Shown here: positions 27,049-43,056 of the stretch, piece by piece
How the letters are laid out: every line of letters begins with the position of its first letter
Numbering within the stretch: the stretch's first letter is position 1
NCBI GenBank assembly: GCA_027449865.1
Contig: DAIDKV010000208.1
Span: 1 to 49,090, forward strand
Direction: 5' to 3'
DNA from: Planctomycetales bacterium
GTDB taxonomy: Bacteria; Planctomycetota; Planctomycetia; Isosphaerales; Isosphaeraceae
DNA: 49,090 bases
The notes under the pieces: model-generated
What the model was told of the DNA's origin: nothing
Databases searched by the model: none
The model's input: only the letters and a program-made list of their open reading frames with translations
Position numbers and translations under genes: made by a program

Positions 27049-27201
27049 ATGCGGGAATATGTCTGGCTGGAATGCAACTCGTGCGGCGAACGGAATTACC
27101 GAGTCCAAAAAGAGACCCGGGGCGCCGGCCGGCTCGAGCTGAAGAAGTACTGCCGACGTGAGCGGAAGCATACGTCGCACAAGGAATCGCGCAAGAAGTG
27201 A
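27049..27201 (+). CDS. rpmG: 50S ribosomal protein L33
   Basis: A 50-residue ORF: MREYVWLECNSCGERNY, then Gln-Lys-Glu-Thr-Arg, Leu-Glu-Leu-Lys-Lys-Tyr-Cys and a basic C-terminus ending ESRKK. This is the L33 pattern (E/C-x-x-C near the start, then RLELKKYCRRERKH). Of the zinc-binding cysteines, Cys9, Cys12 and Cys35 are kept but the fourth is replaced (CRRE), so zinc binding is probably reduced or lost. A GGGAG ribosome site lies seven bases upstream. It sits between tuf and tRNA-Trp, the usual order in many bacteria. Confidence 0.95.
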   Translation: MREYVWLECNSCGERNYRVQKETRGAGRLELKKYCRRERKHTSHKESRKK

Positions 27202-27326
27202 CGGCGGCCGTTGGGATCGGATCGAGCGAGGCTCGCCCGGTCCCGCGTCCTGTTTCTTCCGGGACCATCTCGATTCTCAACCGGCGGGTCGCCGGGCAAG
27301 AATCGCTTGGGCCTGCCTGGGCCGTT

Positions 27327-27399
27327 ACGAGCGTAGCTCAATTGGTAGAGCACCGGTCTCCAAAACCGGCGGTTGGGGGTTCGATTCCCTCCGCTCGTG
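27327..27399 (+). tRNA. tRNA-Trp (anticodon CCA)
   Basis: A 73-base cloverleaf: acceptor ACGAGCG/CGCTCGT, D-arm GCTC/GAGC, anticodon arm CCGGT-CTCCAAA-ACCGG, T-arm GGGGG/CTCCC-type pairing. The anticodon CCA reads tryptophan. The discriminator is G and CCA is not encoded. It lies between rpmG and secE as in many bacteria. Confidence 0.96.
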
Positions 27400-27553
27400 C
27401 TTTCTCGCCCGGGGTGTCTCCGGCGGCCGGATCGCCCCGGATGGATCGTTCGGGGGGGCGGGGAAATCGATCAAGGTCCAGGAACGCCACCCAGGCGCCT
27501 GGCTGGTCTCCCTCCCGTCCTCAACCCAGGAAGTCTTCAGAAAGCTCGGTGCC

Positions 27554-28078
27554 ATGGGGAAAGTGCGAGACGAAGTATCGGCGCAGAAGCCCGCGAAGCC
27601 TGGAAAGGCGGCCGGAGGATCCCGCCCGCGCGGGATGTTCGTCCAGTTCCTGGCGAATCTGGCGAGCACCGATCTTTACAAGCCGATCCAGGGGCGGCAT
27701 GCCAGGCTCTACACCGGACTTGGACTGCTCCTGATCGTCCTCGCGGGTGCCTATCAGGTCTCTCAGGCTTCGATCGAGTACACCCCACTCTGGCGGTTCG
27801 GCTTGCCCACCGTCTTCGCCCTGGTCCTGGGTTGGGTGATCCTTCGCCTGGTGCATTTTCCTCCCTTCGCCGACTTCCTGATCGCCACCGAAGCCGAGAT
27901 GAACAAGGTTTCGTGGATCACGCGAGACGACCTGATTCGGGCGACCACCGTGGTTCTCGTGACGGTCCTGGTCCTGGCGACCTTCCTCTACCTGGTCGAC
28001 TTCCTCTGGACACTGATTCTCCAGATGATCGGCGTTCTGAAGTTCGGCGGCGGAGGCGGGCTCGGCTCGACTTCCTGA
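27554..28078 (+). CDS. secE: Preprotein translocase subunit SecE, three-helix form
   Basis: Protein of 174 residues with three hydrophobic helices at about 52–70, 83–101 and 131–156. The conserved SecE cytoplasmic amphipathic segment precedes the last helix: ATEAEMNKVSWITRDDLIRA (the usual Trp-Pro is Trp-Ile). Many bacteria have only the last helix; the three-helix form is also known, e.g. in Escherichia coli. It is part of the SecYEG translocon, stabilising SecY. A basic N-terminus and a Gly-rich C-terminal tail flank the helices. The chosen ATG precedes a hydrophilic start; the frame extends upstream through tRNA-Trp but is not coding there. nusG follows, as usual. Confidence 0.93.
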   Translation: MGKVRDEVSAQKPAKPGKAAGGSRPRGMFVQFLANLASTDLYKPIQGRHARLYTGLGLLLIVLAGAYQVSQASIEYTPLWRFGLPTVFALVLGWVILRLVHFPPFADFLIATEAEMNKVSWITRDDLIRATTVVLVTVLVLATFLYLVDFLWTLILQMIGVLKFGGGGGLGSTS

Positions 28079-28224
28079 CCGGGCCATCCAGCGGACGACC
28101 CGTTGTCCTCCCGGGTGGACCGCCTTGATCCTTCCCCCGATGGGGTCACCGATGTCCTCTCGCCCGGAGTGGACCTCCTCCCAGTCCCCGTGATCCGACC
28201 GCAGACTCGACGCGATTTCTTCCC

Positions 28225-29007
28225 ATGAGCGAACCGATCGACCCGACCACCCCCGAGACCGCGACGGACGAGGAGGCCCAGGCTCCCCACCCGGCGCTTG
28301 AGGTAGACGAGCAGACGCCCGATGGCGGGCGGCTCGATCCCTCCCCCATCGACTCGTCGAGCGACCTCGCCACGCCCGAGGCCTCCTCGAAGACGGTCGA
28401 ACCGGACGACCACGCCTCGACGGCGATCCAGCAACCTTCGGGAACCGCCGCGGACGACGACGAGCCACCGCCCGAACTGGTCTGGTACGTCCTGAAGGTG
28501 CAGAGCAGTCGGGAGGATACCATCCGCCTCGCTCTCCAGAAGAATATCAAGATTCAGGGGCTCGACCGCTACTTCGGCCAGATCGTGGTTCCGACCGAGA
28601 AAATGACCGAGATCCGGAACAACAAGAAGCGGATCGTCGAGCGCAAGACCTACCCCGGCTACATCATGGTTCAGATGGAGCTCAACGAGAAGACCTGGTT
28701 CGTGGTCCGAGAAACCCCGGGCGTCGGAGACTTCGTCGGAGCGCATGGCACCCCGACCAAGATGACCGACGCCGAGGTCAACCAGATGCTCCACCAGGAG
28801 GAAGAGAAGACCACGGCCGAGGCCCCCAAGATCAAGATCAACGTCGAACGCGGGGACCGCGTGAAGATCAAGGACGGCCCGTTCGAGAACTTCGAAGGAT
28901 CCGTCGAGGAAGTGATCGAGGGGCGTGGGCTGGTCAAGGTTATGCTCATCATCTTCAACCGGCCGACGCCGGTGGACCTGGAATACTGGCAGGTCGAGCG
29001 GCTCTGA
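28225..29007 (+). CDS. nusG: Transcription antitermination factor NusG with acidic N-terminal extension
   Basis: Protein of 260 residues versus about 180 in most bacteria. The NGN domain begins near residue 87 ([18 protein letters not shown]) and contains [18 protein letters not shown] and [19 protein letters not shown]; the KOW domain near residue 210 has [20 protein letters not shown]. The first 85 residues are an extra acidic, Asp/Glu/Pro/Thr-rich, probably disordered tail. NusG binds RNA polymerase and couples it to Rho and the ribosome. The ATG at 28225 is the first in the frame; no strong ribosome site is seen, so translation may rely on coupling or an unusual leader. It lies between secE and rplK. 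Confidence 0.95.
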   Translation: MSEPIDPTTPETATDEEAQAPHPALEVDEQTPDGGRLDPSPIDSSSDLATPEASSKTVEPDDHASTAIQQPSGTAADDDEPPPELVWYVLKVQSSREDTIRLALQKNIKIQGLDRYFGQIVVPTEKMTEIRNNKKRIVERKTYPGYIMVQMELNEKTWFVVRETPGVGDFVGAHGTPTKMTDAEVNQMLHQEEEKTTAEAPKIKINVERGDRVKIKDGPFENFEGSVEEVIEGRGLVKVMLIIFNRPTPVDLEYWQVERL

Positions 29008-29065
29008 TCGCCGGGACAACGCGTGGGTAAGGTCCTCGCACACCACGAATTCAAGGATTATCGCG

Positions 29066-29491
29066 ATGGCGAAGGTGATGACGGCAAAGGTGAAGCTCCA
29101 GTGCCCGGGCGGCCAGGCCACGCCGGCCCCTCCGGTTGGTCCAGCGCTCGGCCAGCATGGAGTGAACATCGGCCAGTTCGTCATGCAGTTCAACGAGCGC
29201 ACCAAGGAGATGAAGGGAACGATCATCCCGGTCGAGATCACGATCTATTCCGACCGGACGTTCGAGTTCATCACCAAGAGCCCGCCGGCGGCGGTCCTTC
29301 TGAAACAGGCGGCCGGGATCGCCTCCGGGTCGCCCGAGCCGCACAAGACAAAGGTTGCGACCGTCACCCAGGATCAGGTGCGCAAGATCGCCGAGACCAA
29401 GCTGGCCGACCTCAACGCCCGTGACCTCGAGCACGCCTGCCGGATCATCGCCGGGACCGCTCGGAGCATGGGCGTCGAGATCAAGAACTGA
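29066..29491 (+). CDS. rplK: 50S ribosomal protein L11
   Basis: Protein of 141 residues, the normal length. The N-terminal hallmarks are [20 protein letters not shown] and [15 protein letters not shown]; the C-terminal RNA-binding domain has [20 protein letters not shown] and a final [11 protein letters not shown]. It forms the stalk base of the ribosome and contacts the GTPase centre. The ATG at 29066 is set by the family start [11 protein letters not shown]; the open frame upstream overlaps nusG. It starts the rplK–rplA–rplJ–rplL ribosomal segment. Confidence 0.98.
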   Translation: MAKVMTAKVKLQCPGGQATPAPPVGPALGQHGVNIGQFVMQFNERTKEMKGTIIPVEITIYSDRTFEFITKSPPAAVLLKQAAGIASGSPEPHKTKVATVTQDQVRKIAETKLADLNARDLEHACRIIAGTARSMGVEIKN

Positions 29492-29516
29492 TCCATCGGC
29501 GATCCCGATCGAGGGC

Positions 29517-29531
29517 GGGCGGGACCCGCCC
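29517..29531 (+). promoter_or_regulatory. Small hairpin between rplK and rplA
   Basis: GGGCGG (29517–29522), loop GAC, CCGCCC (29526–29531) lies in the 110-base gap before rplA. Because L1 controls its own operon through an RNA site in many bacteria, this could be a translational control element, but L1's target is usually upstream of rplK. Confidence 0.3.
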
Positions 29532-29601
29532 CGAATCATCCCCGGACGCGACCGCCCGCCGGGGCAAGGGTTTCAGGCGGGAGCTCTCAGGAGCGCTCAG
29601 A

Positions 29602-30282
29602 ATGCGAAGGCCATCGAAGAGATATCGGGCCCTCAAGGACAAGATCAAGTCCGAGGCCCCGTTGCCGCTGTCGGACGCCCTCCGGCTGCTGAAGTCGTTC
29701 AACACGACGAAGTTCAACCAGACGGTCGAGGTCTCGACCCACCTGGGAATCGACCCCAAGCAGACGGATCAGAACGTCCGGGGCTCGGTCTCGCTCCCTC
29801 ACGGGATCGGCAAGACCGTCCGGGTCGCCGTCTTCGCGCAGGGAGACAATGCCGAAAAAGCCCGCGCGGCGGGTGCCGACATCGTCGGCGCCGACGACCT
29901 GGCCCAGCAGGTCAAGGGCGGCACAATGAATTTCGATGTGGCCCTGGCCACGCCCGACATGATGGGCGTCGTCGGTCCGCTCGGCCGCGTGCTCGGCCCC
30001 CGCGGGCTGATGCCCTCGCCCCGGTCCGGAACCGTCACCACCGACATCGCCTCGGCCGTCCGCGAGTTCAAGGCGGGCAAGGTCGAGTTCCGCAACGACA
30101 AGGGAGCCAATGTCGCCGTCCCCGTCGGCAAACTCTCCTTCAGCGAGGATCAGCTCGCCGACAATATCCACGCCTTCCTGAACTACCTCCGCTCGCTCCG
30201 GCCGTCGGCCGCGAAGGGAACCTACATCACCTCGATCACCATCTCGGCGACCATGAGCCCGGGCATCCCGGTCTCCGCCTGA
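29602..30282 (+). CDS. rplA: 50S ribosomal protein L1
   Basis: Protein of 226 residues. The conserved parts are present: [10 protein letters not shown] near the start, [20 protein letters not shown], the [20 protein letters not shown] region, [20 protein letters not shown] and the C-terminal [18 protein letters not shown]1 binds 23S rRNA at the exit-site stalk and represses its own mRNA in many bacteria. The start at 29602 matches the family. It follows rplK by 110 bases and is 37 bases before rplJ. Confidence 0.98.
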   Translation: MRRPSKRYRALKDKIKSEAPLPLSDALRLLKSFNTTKFNQTVEVSTHLGIDPKQTDQNVRGSVSLPHGIGKTVRVAVFAQGDNAEKARAAGADIVGADDLAQQVKGGTMNFDVALATPDMMGVVGPLGRVLGPRGLMPSPRSGTVTTDIASAVREFKAGKVEFRNDKGANVAVPVGKLSFSEDQLADNIHAFLNYLRSLRPSAAKGTYITSITISATMSPGIPVSA

Positions 30283-30319
30283 GCCGGGAGGCCCGAACGA
30301 CGGAGGAAATGTCGAAGCC

Positions 30320-30892
30320 ATGAGCAAGTACGTCAAAGAAATGATGATGGACCAGCTTCGGGCGGACCTCGGCGACGACCGCTCGCTGCTGATCCTGGAC
30401 CTGAAGGATCTCGATGCGCAGGCGGAGTTCCAGCTCCGGCGCGACCTGCGGAAGAAGTCGATCCGGCTCCGCGTCCTGAAGAACACCCTGGCCCGCCGGG
30501 TCTTCGCCGACCTCGGCATGGAGGACCTCGGTCAATACCTCACCGGTGCCTCCGCCGCGGCCTGGGGCGGCGAAGGGGTCGCGGAACTCGCCAAGGAGAT
30601 TTCCAAGCAGGTCAAGACCCTCAAGAAGCCGGTCATCAAGGGAGGCGCCGTCGACGGGGTCGTCGTCGGCCCCGAACAGGTCGAGGACATCACCAAGCTC
30701 CCCAGCCGGGAAGTTCTCATCGGTCAGGTCCTCGGGCTCCTCCTCTCACCGGCTCGCGAGGCGCTCGCGCTGATCGGCTCGCCGGCCAGCACCCTGATCG
30801 GCCAGCTCGAGGCTCACCTCGAGAAGCAGGGCGGCGAGGGTCAGACCGAGGCACCGGCGGCCGAGCCCGCCACCGAGACCCCAACCGCCTGA
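30320..30892 (+). CDS. rplJ: 50S ribosomal protein L10
   Basis: Protein of 190 residues. The N-terminal globular domain (KYVKEMMMDQLRADLG, then IRLRVLKNTLARRVF) binds 23S rRNA with L11. A long helix then serves as the binding site for L7/L12 dimers (LLLSPAREALALIGSPASTL). An extra acidic Ala/Glu/Pro tail (EAPAAEPATETPTA) ends the protein and is longer than in most bacteria. It is directly upstream of rplL, with a hairpin between them. Confidence 0.97.
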   Translation: MSKYVKEMMMDQLRADLGDDRSLLILDLKDLDAQAEFQLRRDLRKKSIRLRVLKNTLARRVFADLGMEDLGQYLTGASAAAWGGEGVAELAKEISKQVKTLKKPVIKGGAVDGVVVGPEQVEDITKLPSREVLIGQVLGLLLSPAREALALIGSPASTLIGQLEAHLEKQGGEGQTEAPAAEPATETPTA

Positions 30893-30916
30893 TCGTTCCG
30901 TACCGAACCACGCGAT

Positions 30917-30945
30917 GGGGGCACCGCAACCGCCCCCGCCGTTTT
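30917..30945 (+). terminator. Attenuator-like hairpin between rplJ and rplL
   Basis: GGGGGC (30917–30922) pairs with GCCCCC (30932–30937) across a nine-base loop and is followed by GCCG and TTTT (30942–30945). The short T-run makes it a weak intrinsic terminator, suited to partial termination or processing that adjusts L10:L12 ratios. Confidence 0.5.
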
Positions 30946-31010
30946 GAGATATCCCGGATCGAAGATCGATACCCGAATCCCCGAACTTGCCAGAAAGGAT
31001 CGTTTTACCG

Positions 31011-31421
<411 letters not shown>

Positions 31422-31436
31422 CCCCTCGGCGCGGAC

Positions 31437-31450
31437 CCGAGACGTCTCGG
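31437..31450 (+). repeat. Perfect 14-base palindrome after rplL
   Basis: CCGAGACGTCTCGG is a perfect palindrome 16 bases after the rplL stop. It could be a protein-binding site or the core of a small hairpin ahead of the larger one at 31523. Confidence 0.4.
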
Positions 31451-31522
31451 CCGAGGCCGGCGGCGGTGCCGACTCCCGGCGCCCTCGCCAGGCCACCCGG
31501 AAATCAGGAAGCGAATCGCCCA

Positions 31523-31562
31523 GCCCCGGACCCGGCGGCCCAGCAGCCGCCCGGTCCGGGGC
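31523..31562 (+). promoter_or_regulatory. Large hairpin in the rplL–rpoB gap
   Basis: GCCCCGGACC (31523–31532) pairs perfectly with GGTCCGGGGC (31553–31562); after one C–C mismatch, GGCGGC pairs with GCCGCC around a six-base loop, 16 pairs in total. There is no T-run. In Escherichia coli the same gap holds an attenuator and an RNase III site; this stem is a good candidate for the same kind of control here. Confidence 0.6.
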
Positions 31563-31643
31563 GTTCCGGCGCGCGGCGGCCGGGCGGCACGGGGACCGTG
31601 GCCCCCTCCCCCGCATCCTCATCCCCCTCTGGAGCGCGAGTCC

Positions 31644-35354
<3,711 letters not shown>

Positions 35355-35369
35355 CCAGGGAACCTCCCG

Positions 35370-35405
35370 CCCGGCCTTCCTCCCACGACGGAGCAAGGCC
35401 GGGCT
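35370..35405 (+). terminator. Hairpin after rpoB
   Basis: GCCCGGCCTT (35370–35379) and AAGGCCGGGC (35396–35405) form a perfect 10-pair stem, with CTCC/GGAG pairing again inside. It begins 16 bases after the rpoB stop. There is no strong T-run behind it, so it may be an attenuator or a processing/stability stem rather than a full terminator. Confidence 0.5.
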
Positions 35406-35467
35406 CCCGAAAACCACTCCCCCCGACCGGCATCGCCGGAAAAATCGGGGATGTCAAGAGAATTCCC

Positions 35468-35496
35468 TTGGAAAGTTCCGGAGGCTCGCGTAGGAT
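35468..35496 (+). promoter_or_regulatory. Candidate separate promoter for rpoC
   Basis: TTGGAA (35468–35473) and TAGGAT (35491–35496) are separated by exactly 17 bases, 60 bases downstream of the hairpin that follows rpoB. It would give a leader of about 410 bases before rpoC. Confidence 0.45.
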
Positions 35497-35916
35497 CATA
35501 GGATGCGACCTTATCGAGAGCCGGTCCGAACGCGATCAAATGCGCGACGTCGCCTGCGCGGTTGCGTCTCCTCGTGGGTTCCAGGAACGGCCCTTCATCC
35601 GGTCATCCAGGAGGAGACCGGCCTGGCCTCTCGGGTCTGGGATGACCGGTTCCCACCGTCGCGGCGGCCCTCCCGTGGTGTCCCGAGGGCCGCGATCCAG
35701 GCTTCTTTTCGCCGACAAACCACGGGACACGGCCAGGCCGATCGGATCGGATCGAGCGATCCGACCCCGACCACCGCGGAACGGCCAGGCTGACGTGAGC
35801 GGACACTCCGGGCGGCCTCCCCTTCGCAAGTCGATCGGGGACAATAACCGCCGCTTTCACCCACCAACCACCCCCCGACATGGGCACGCCGACGGGCGTG
35901 CGGAGGAGAGTGTCTC

Positions 35917-40170
<4,254 letters not shown>

Positions 40171-40211
40171 TCCCCCGGCCCTCCGCGTCGCCCGAAGTTC
40201 CCGAAACCACC

Positions 40212-40251
40212 AACCGGCCCGCTCCGTCGATCGCGACGAGGCGGGCCGGTT
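40212..40251. terminator. Bidirectional terminator after rpoC
   Basis: AACCGGCCCGC (40212–40222) and GCGGGCCGGTT (40241–40251) form an 11-pair stem; on the plus strand it is followed by CTCGTTT. It lies 41 bases after the rpoC stop and 36 bases from the stop of the convergent SGNH hydrolase gene, so it can serve both. Confidence 0.75.
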
Positions 40252-40287
40252 CTCGTTTCGGAAGACATGGTCTCGACCCATCGAGCC

Positions 40288-42114
40288 TTACTCGCCCGTT
40301 CGTCTTTTGCCCAGGGGATCGCCGTCGGTCGGCAAGACGCCGATCGCCTCGGGCTCCCACGCGGCCGACCTCGGCGATCGTCCCTGGTTCGGCCAGGCGA
40401 TCGACCTGGAATGATCGTGCGGGACAGTGACCGTCACCGACCAGCTTCCGAGGTTCCCGGCCAGGTCGCGACGGGAAATCGTGATCGTGTACACGCGACC
40501 GGCGCGATCCTCGCCGTCGCGTCGGGCCGCGAGCGGCACCTCGAACGCATAAGAGCCGTCGGCCGAGAGAGCGACCGGCCCACCCTCGTGAACGACTCCC
40601 TCCGAATCGTCGACCGTGTAGGAGGCTCCTCCCAGGTCCACGCCCGAGAGATTGTCGGTGATCCTCCCCGTGACGGTGACCATCACTGTCCGGCCGTCGG
40701 GCGGCCAGAGGCTCGATGGATCGGCCGAGGGAGCCGAGGTCGGCGGCGTCTGGTCGATCCGGATCGTCGGCAAGGCGAGCGGAACCTCCTGGTTCCCCGC
40801 GGCGTCGGTCGCCCGCGCCAGGACGCTGTAGACCCCATCGGCCGAGAGCGTGAAGGCATACTCAGGCGCGCCATCGGCGCCGTAAGGGGCATTCGGGTTG
40901 GCGAGAACGCCCGTCGGCCTCGCGTCTTGCCAGGTCGTCCCGCCGTCGGTGCTGTACTGGACGCTCGCCACGCCTGAGCCAAACCAGTTATCCGAGGCGC
41001 TCAGCGTCACGGTGACCGGTCCGGTCGACCAGCCGTTGGCTCCGGTCGGGGCGGGCAGGTTCACCAGCGTCGACACCGGCGCCACGTGATCGACCTGATG
41101 CACGAACGGGCTGACGTTGAAGTACGAGGGTGGTCCGGCGGGCGGCGTGACTCCGCTCGCGGCGAGGATCTCCTGGTCCGTCATCGGGCTGATGTTGTAC
41201 CCGTACGACCCGTCGAGGGCCTGCACGACCATGTTGGCGAACAGACCCGAGGGGATTCCGCCGGGGTGCTGGCTGTCTTCGTACATCGCGGGCGGGTTGC
41301 CCGTCGCGTTGCCGACGCCCGGGTTGACCGTCACGCCGTCGAAGACCTGGGCCGCCGTGGTCCAGTCCACCAGGCTCTTGAAGTCGAGCAGCGGGAGCCC
41401 GGCGGCGTCGGTCAGGGCCTGCAACTGGACGTTCGCCGAGTCAATCGCGGCGGTCACAATCGCCCGCTTCGAGGGGTCGGACGTCGCGGGGACGTCCTCC
41501 TGAAGGAACGGGGTATCGCCGAAGTCGGGGATATTGGCGACGACCATGTTCGCACCCGCCTGTTGCAGGGCACCGGCCGCCTGCATGATCTGGCCGAGCG
41601 TCCGGTCGATGTAATCCTGAAGGTTTGTCCCGCTGAGCTGCCCGTTGTAGATGCTGAGATAGGTATCCGTGATCGGATTTCCGTTGTTGTCGTTGTAGCC
41701 ATTGGCGACGACGGGATTCCCGTTCGCGTCGGTCATCTGGACCGTCGGCCCGATCGGCCCGAGGTCGTGGGCCCCGACCTCCAGCACGCCGGCCTGGATC
41801 GGGGCACCGGCCTGGATGTCCCGCACCAGGGCGGGAGCCTGCAAGTTCGCCGCGTGATACGCCTCGAAGTTGCCACCGATCTGCGAGGGCATATCGTAGG
41901 CGTAGGCGTGCGTTCCCGGAGGGTTCGGAGCACCGAAGTTCAGCCCTCGGGCGTCGACCAGCTGCTGAACCCAGCTCGGGTTGATCCCCGAGTATCGAGC
42001 GGCGTTCGAGAAGCTGTCGCCCATCACCCCGATCGCGGCGGGGGCCGAGGCGTCCAGCATCGTCCGAGGCTCCAGCGTCCGCACGACCGGCCGCCTCGCT
42101 CGCGTGGCTCTCAT
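40288..42114 (-). CDS. Surface-type SGNH hydrolase with LEPR motif and Ig-like repeats
   Basis: Protein of 608 residues. The N-terminus has the planctomycete LEPR-type export-associated motif (residues 14–21, LEPRTMLD) after a basic start. The SGNH/GDSL hydrolase domain follows: block I is GVMGDSFSNAARY with the catalytic Ser at about 34, and block V is EDSQHPGG with the Asp–x–x–His pair. The rest (about 370–600) consists of Ig-like/chitobiase-type repeats (TLSASDNWFGSGVASVQYST, then DAAGNQEVPLALPTI), typical of extracellular proteins. Expected to be an exported esterase/lipase-like hydrolase acting on polysaccharide esters or lipids; the substrate is unknown. The start at 42114 is supported by GGGAG; an upstream in-frame start would add 30 residues. 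Confidence 0.8.
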   Translation of the reverse strand: MRATRARRPVVRTLEPRTMLDASAPAAIGVMGDSFSNAARYSGINPSWVQQLVDARGLNFGAPNPPGTHAYAYDMPSQIGGNFEAYHAANLQAPALVRDIQAGAPIQAGVLEVGAHDLGPIGPTVQMTDANGNPVVANGYNDNNGNPITDTYLSIYNGQLSGTNLQDYIDRTLGQIMQAAGALQQAGANMVVANIPDFGDTPFLQEDVPATSDPSKRAIVTAAIDSANVQLQALTDAAGLPLLDFKSLVDWTTAAQVFDGVTVNPGVGNATGNPPAMYEDSQHPGGIPSGLFANMVVQALDGSYGYNISPMTDQEILAASGVTPPAGPPSYFNVSPFVHQVDHVAPVSTLVNLPAPTGANGWSTGPVTVTLSASDNWFGSGVASVQYSTDGGTTWQDARPTGVLANPNAPYGADGAPEYAFTLSADGVYSVLARATDAAGNQEVPLALPTIRIDQTPPTSAPSADPSSLWPPDGRTVMVTVTGRITDNLSGVDLGGASYTVDDSEGVVHEGGPVALSADGSYAFEVPLAARRDGEDRAGRVYTITISRRDLAGNLGSWSVTVTVPHDHSRSIAWPNQGRSPRSAAWEPEAIGVLPTDGDPLGKRRTGE

Positions 42115-42423
42115 GATGCGACTCTCCCGGTGGATTCCCAGACCTCGAACGATCCGTCGGCGGACCCCGGGCCTCAGCCCCTCGCGCCAGGCCCCTCCCT
42201 TCACTCAGTTCCTTTTCGCCGCCGATCCGAACGGCTCTCGTGGTTTTTTTCCGACGCGATGACATCCGAATGGTTTCGGACGCTTGAAGATCGGTGAGCG
42301 GTCGGCTAGATTGAGGAAACCTGTCCGCCGTCGATGGAAGTCGAAACCTCAGGTCTCTGATCCTCCAGGGCGATCGCCCCCCGTTCGGGCCGGCAAGCGA
42401 GATCGGCGAAAGCGAGGCGAGGG
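42115..42423. other. Divergent intergenic region
   Basis: These 309 bases separate the divergent SGNH hydrolase and ECF sigma genes and contain no ORF I would support. A clear promoter for the sigma factor is at 42284–42312; no equally good promoter is seen for the minus-strand gene. A T8 run lies at 42243–42250. Confidence 0.5.
42284..42312 (+). promoter_or_regulatory. Promoter of the ECF sigma–kinase genes
   Basis: TTGAAG (42284–42289) and TAGATT (42307–42312) are 17 bases apart. Transcription would start about 105 bases before the sigma factor ATG. The -35 is of the housekeeping type rather than the AAC type usual for ECF autoregulation. Confidence 0.55.
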
Positions 42424-43011
42424 ATGGAGAGCGTCCGAGACGCCGAGGCGATCGAGCGTGCGATGGCCGCCCATCGCGATTACCTCCTGCTGGTCGCCGA
42501 TCGGTCGATGTCGCCCGCGCTGAAGGTCAAGGAAGCCGCCAGCGACCTCGTTCAGGAGGCGATGCTGGCCGCTCATCGAGCCTCGGGCCAGATTCGCCTC
42601 GGCGATCGGTCGCCCTCGGAATTGCGGTCGTGGCTGCGTCGGTTGCTGCTCAACCGGGTGGCTCGGGCGGCCCGGCGTTACTCGGGCACGCTCAAACGCA
42701 AGCTGGCCCGCGAGCTCTCCCTCGACGCCGAGCTGGACCGCCAGGCCATCGCCGAATCCCTCGCCATCGATCAGCCCTCGCCCGGCGGCCTGGCCTCCCG
42801 TCGCGAGCAGGAGGCCCGGATTCGATCGGCCCTCGATCGGCTCCCCGATCGGATGCGAGCGGCCGTCCTCTGGCGGCACCGCGACGGACTCCCCTTCGAC
42901 GAGATCGGCCGACGCCTCGGCTGCTCCGACGTCGCCGCTCGCAAGCTCTGGCTTCGAAGCCTTGACCAGCTTCATCGCGAGTTCACCTCGGGCCAGGCGC
43001 CGGCCCCTTGA
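42424..43011 (+). CDS. ECF-type RNA polymerase sigma factor
   Basis: Protein of 195 residues. Region 2 contains SDLVQEAMLAAHRASGQIRL and an RSWLRRLLLNRVARAARRY segment; region 4 contains RIRSALDRLPDRMRAAVLWR and LPFDEIGRRLGCSDVAARKL, a helix-turn-helix for the -35 element. It resembles the planctomycete ECF group encoded beside Ser/Thr kinases, which usually lack a classical anti-sigma factor. The start follows a GGCGAGGG ribosome site. The kinase gene begins 45 bases downstream, so the two are almost certainly co-transcribed and the kinase may regulate this sigma factor. Confidence 0.93.
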   Translation: MESVRDAEAIERAMAAHRDYLLLVADRSMSPALKVKEAASDLVQEAMLAAHRASGQIRLGDRSPSELRSWLRRLLLNRVARAARRYSGTLKRKLARELSLDAELDRQAIAESLAIDQPSPGGLASRREQEARIRSALDRLPDRMRAAVLWRHRDGLPFDEIGRRLGCSDVAARKLWLRSLDQLHREFTSGQAPAP

Positions 43012-43056
43012 CCCCAGCGGGCCGAACCGTCCCGAAGTCGCGCGAGGTCCCTCTCC

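Larger units (their letters stand above)
35355..35916 (+). other. Long rpoB–rpoC spacer
   Basis: No gene is convincingly encoded in these 562 bases. It holds the hairpin at 35370–35405 and a promoter candidate at 35468–35496, then GC-rich sequence of no clear function. It ends with the strong ribosome site GGAGGAGA (35902–35909) for rpoC. In many bacteria rpoB and rpoC are separated by well under 100 bases. Confidence 0.6.

Noticed and set aside
35503-35793. Small plus-strand ORF in the rpoB–rpoC spacer
   Set aside because: It is Arg/Pro-rich without domain features, has no ribosome site, and matches the composition of random GC-rich frames.
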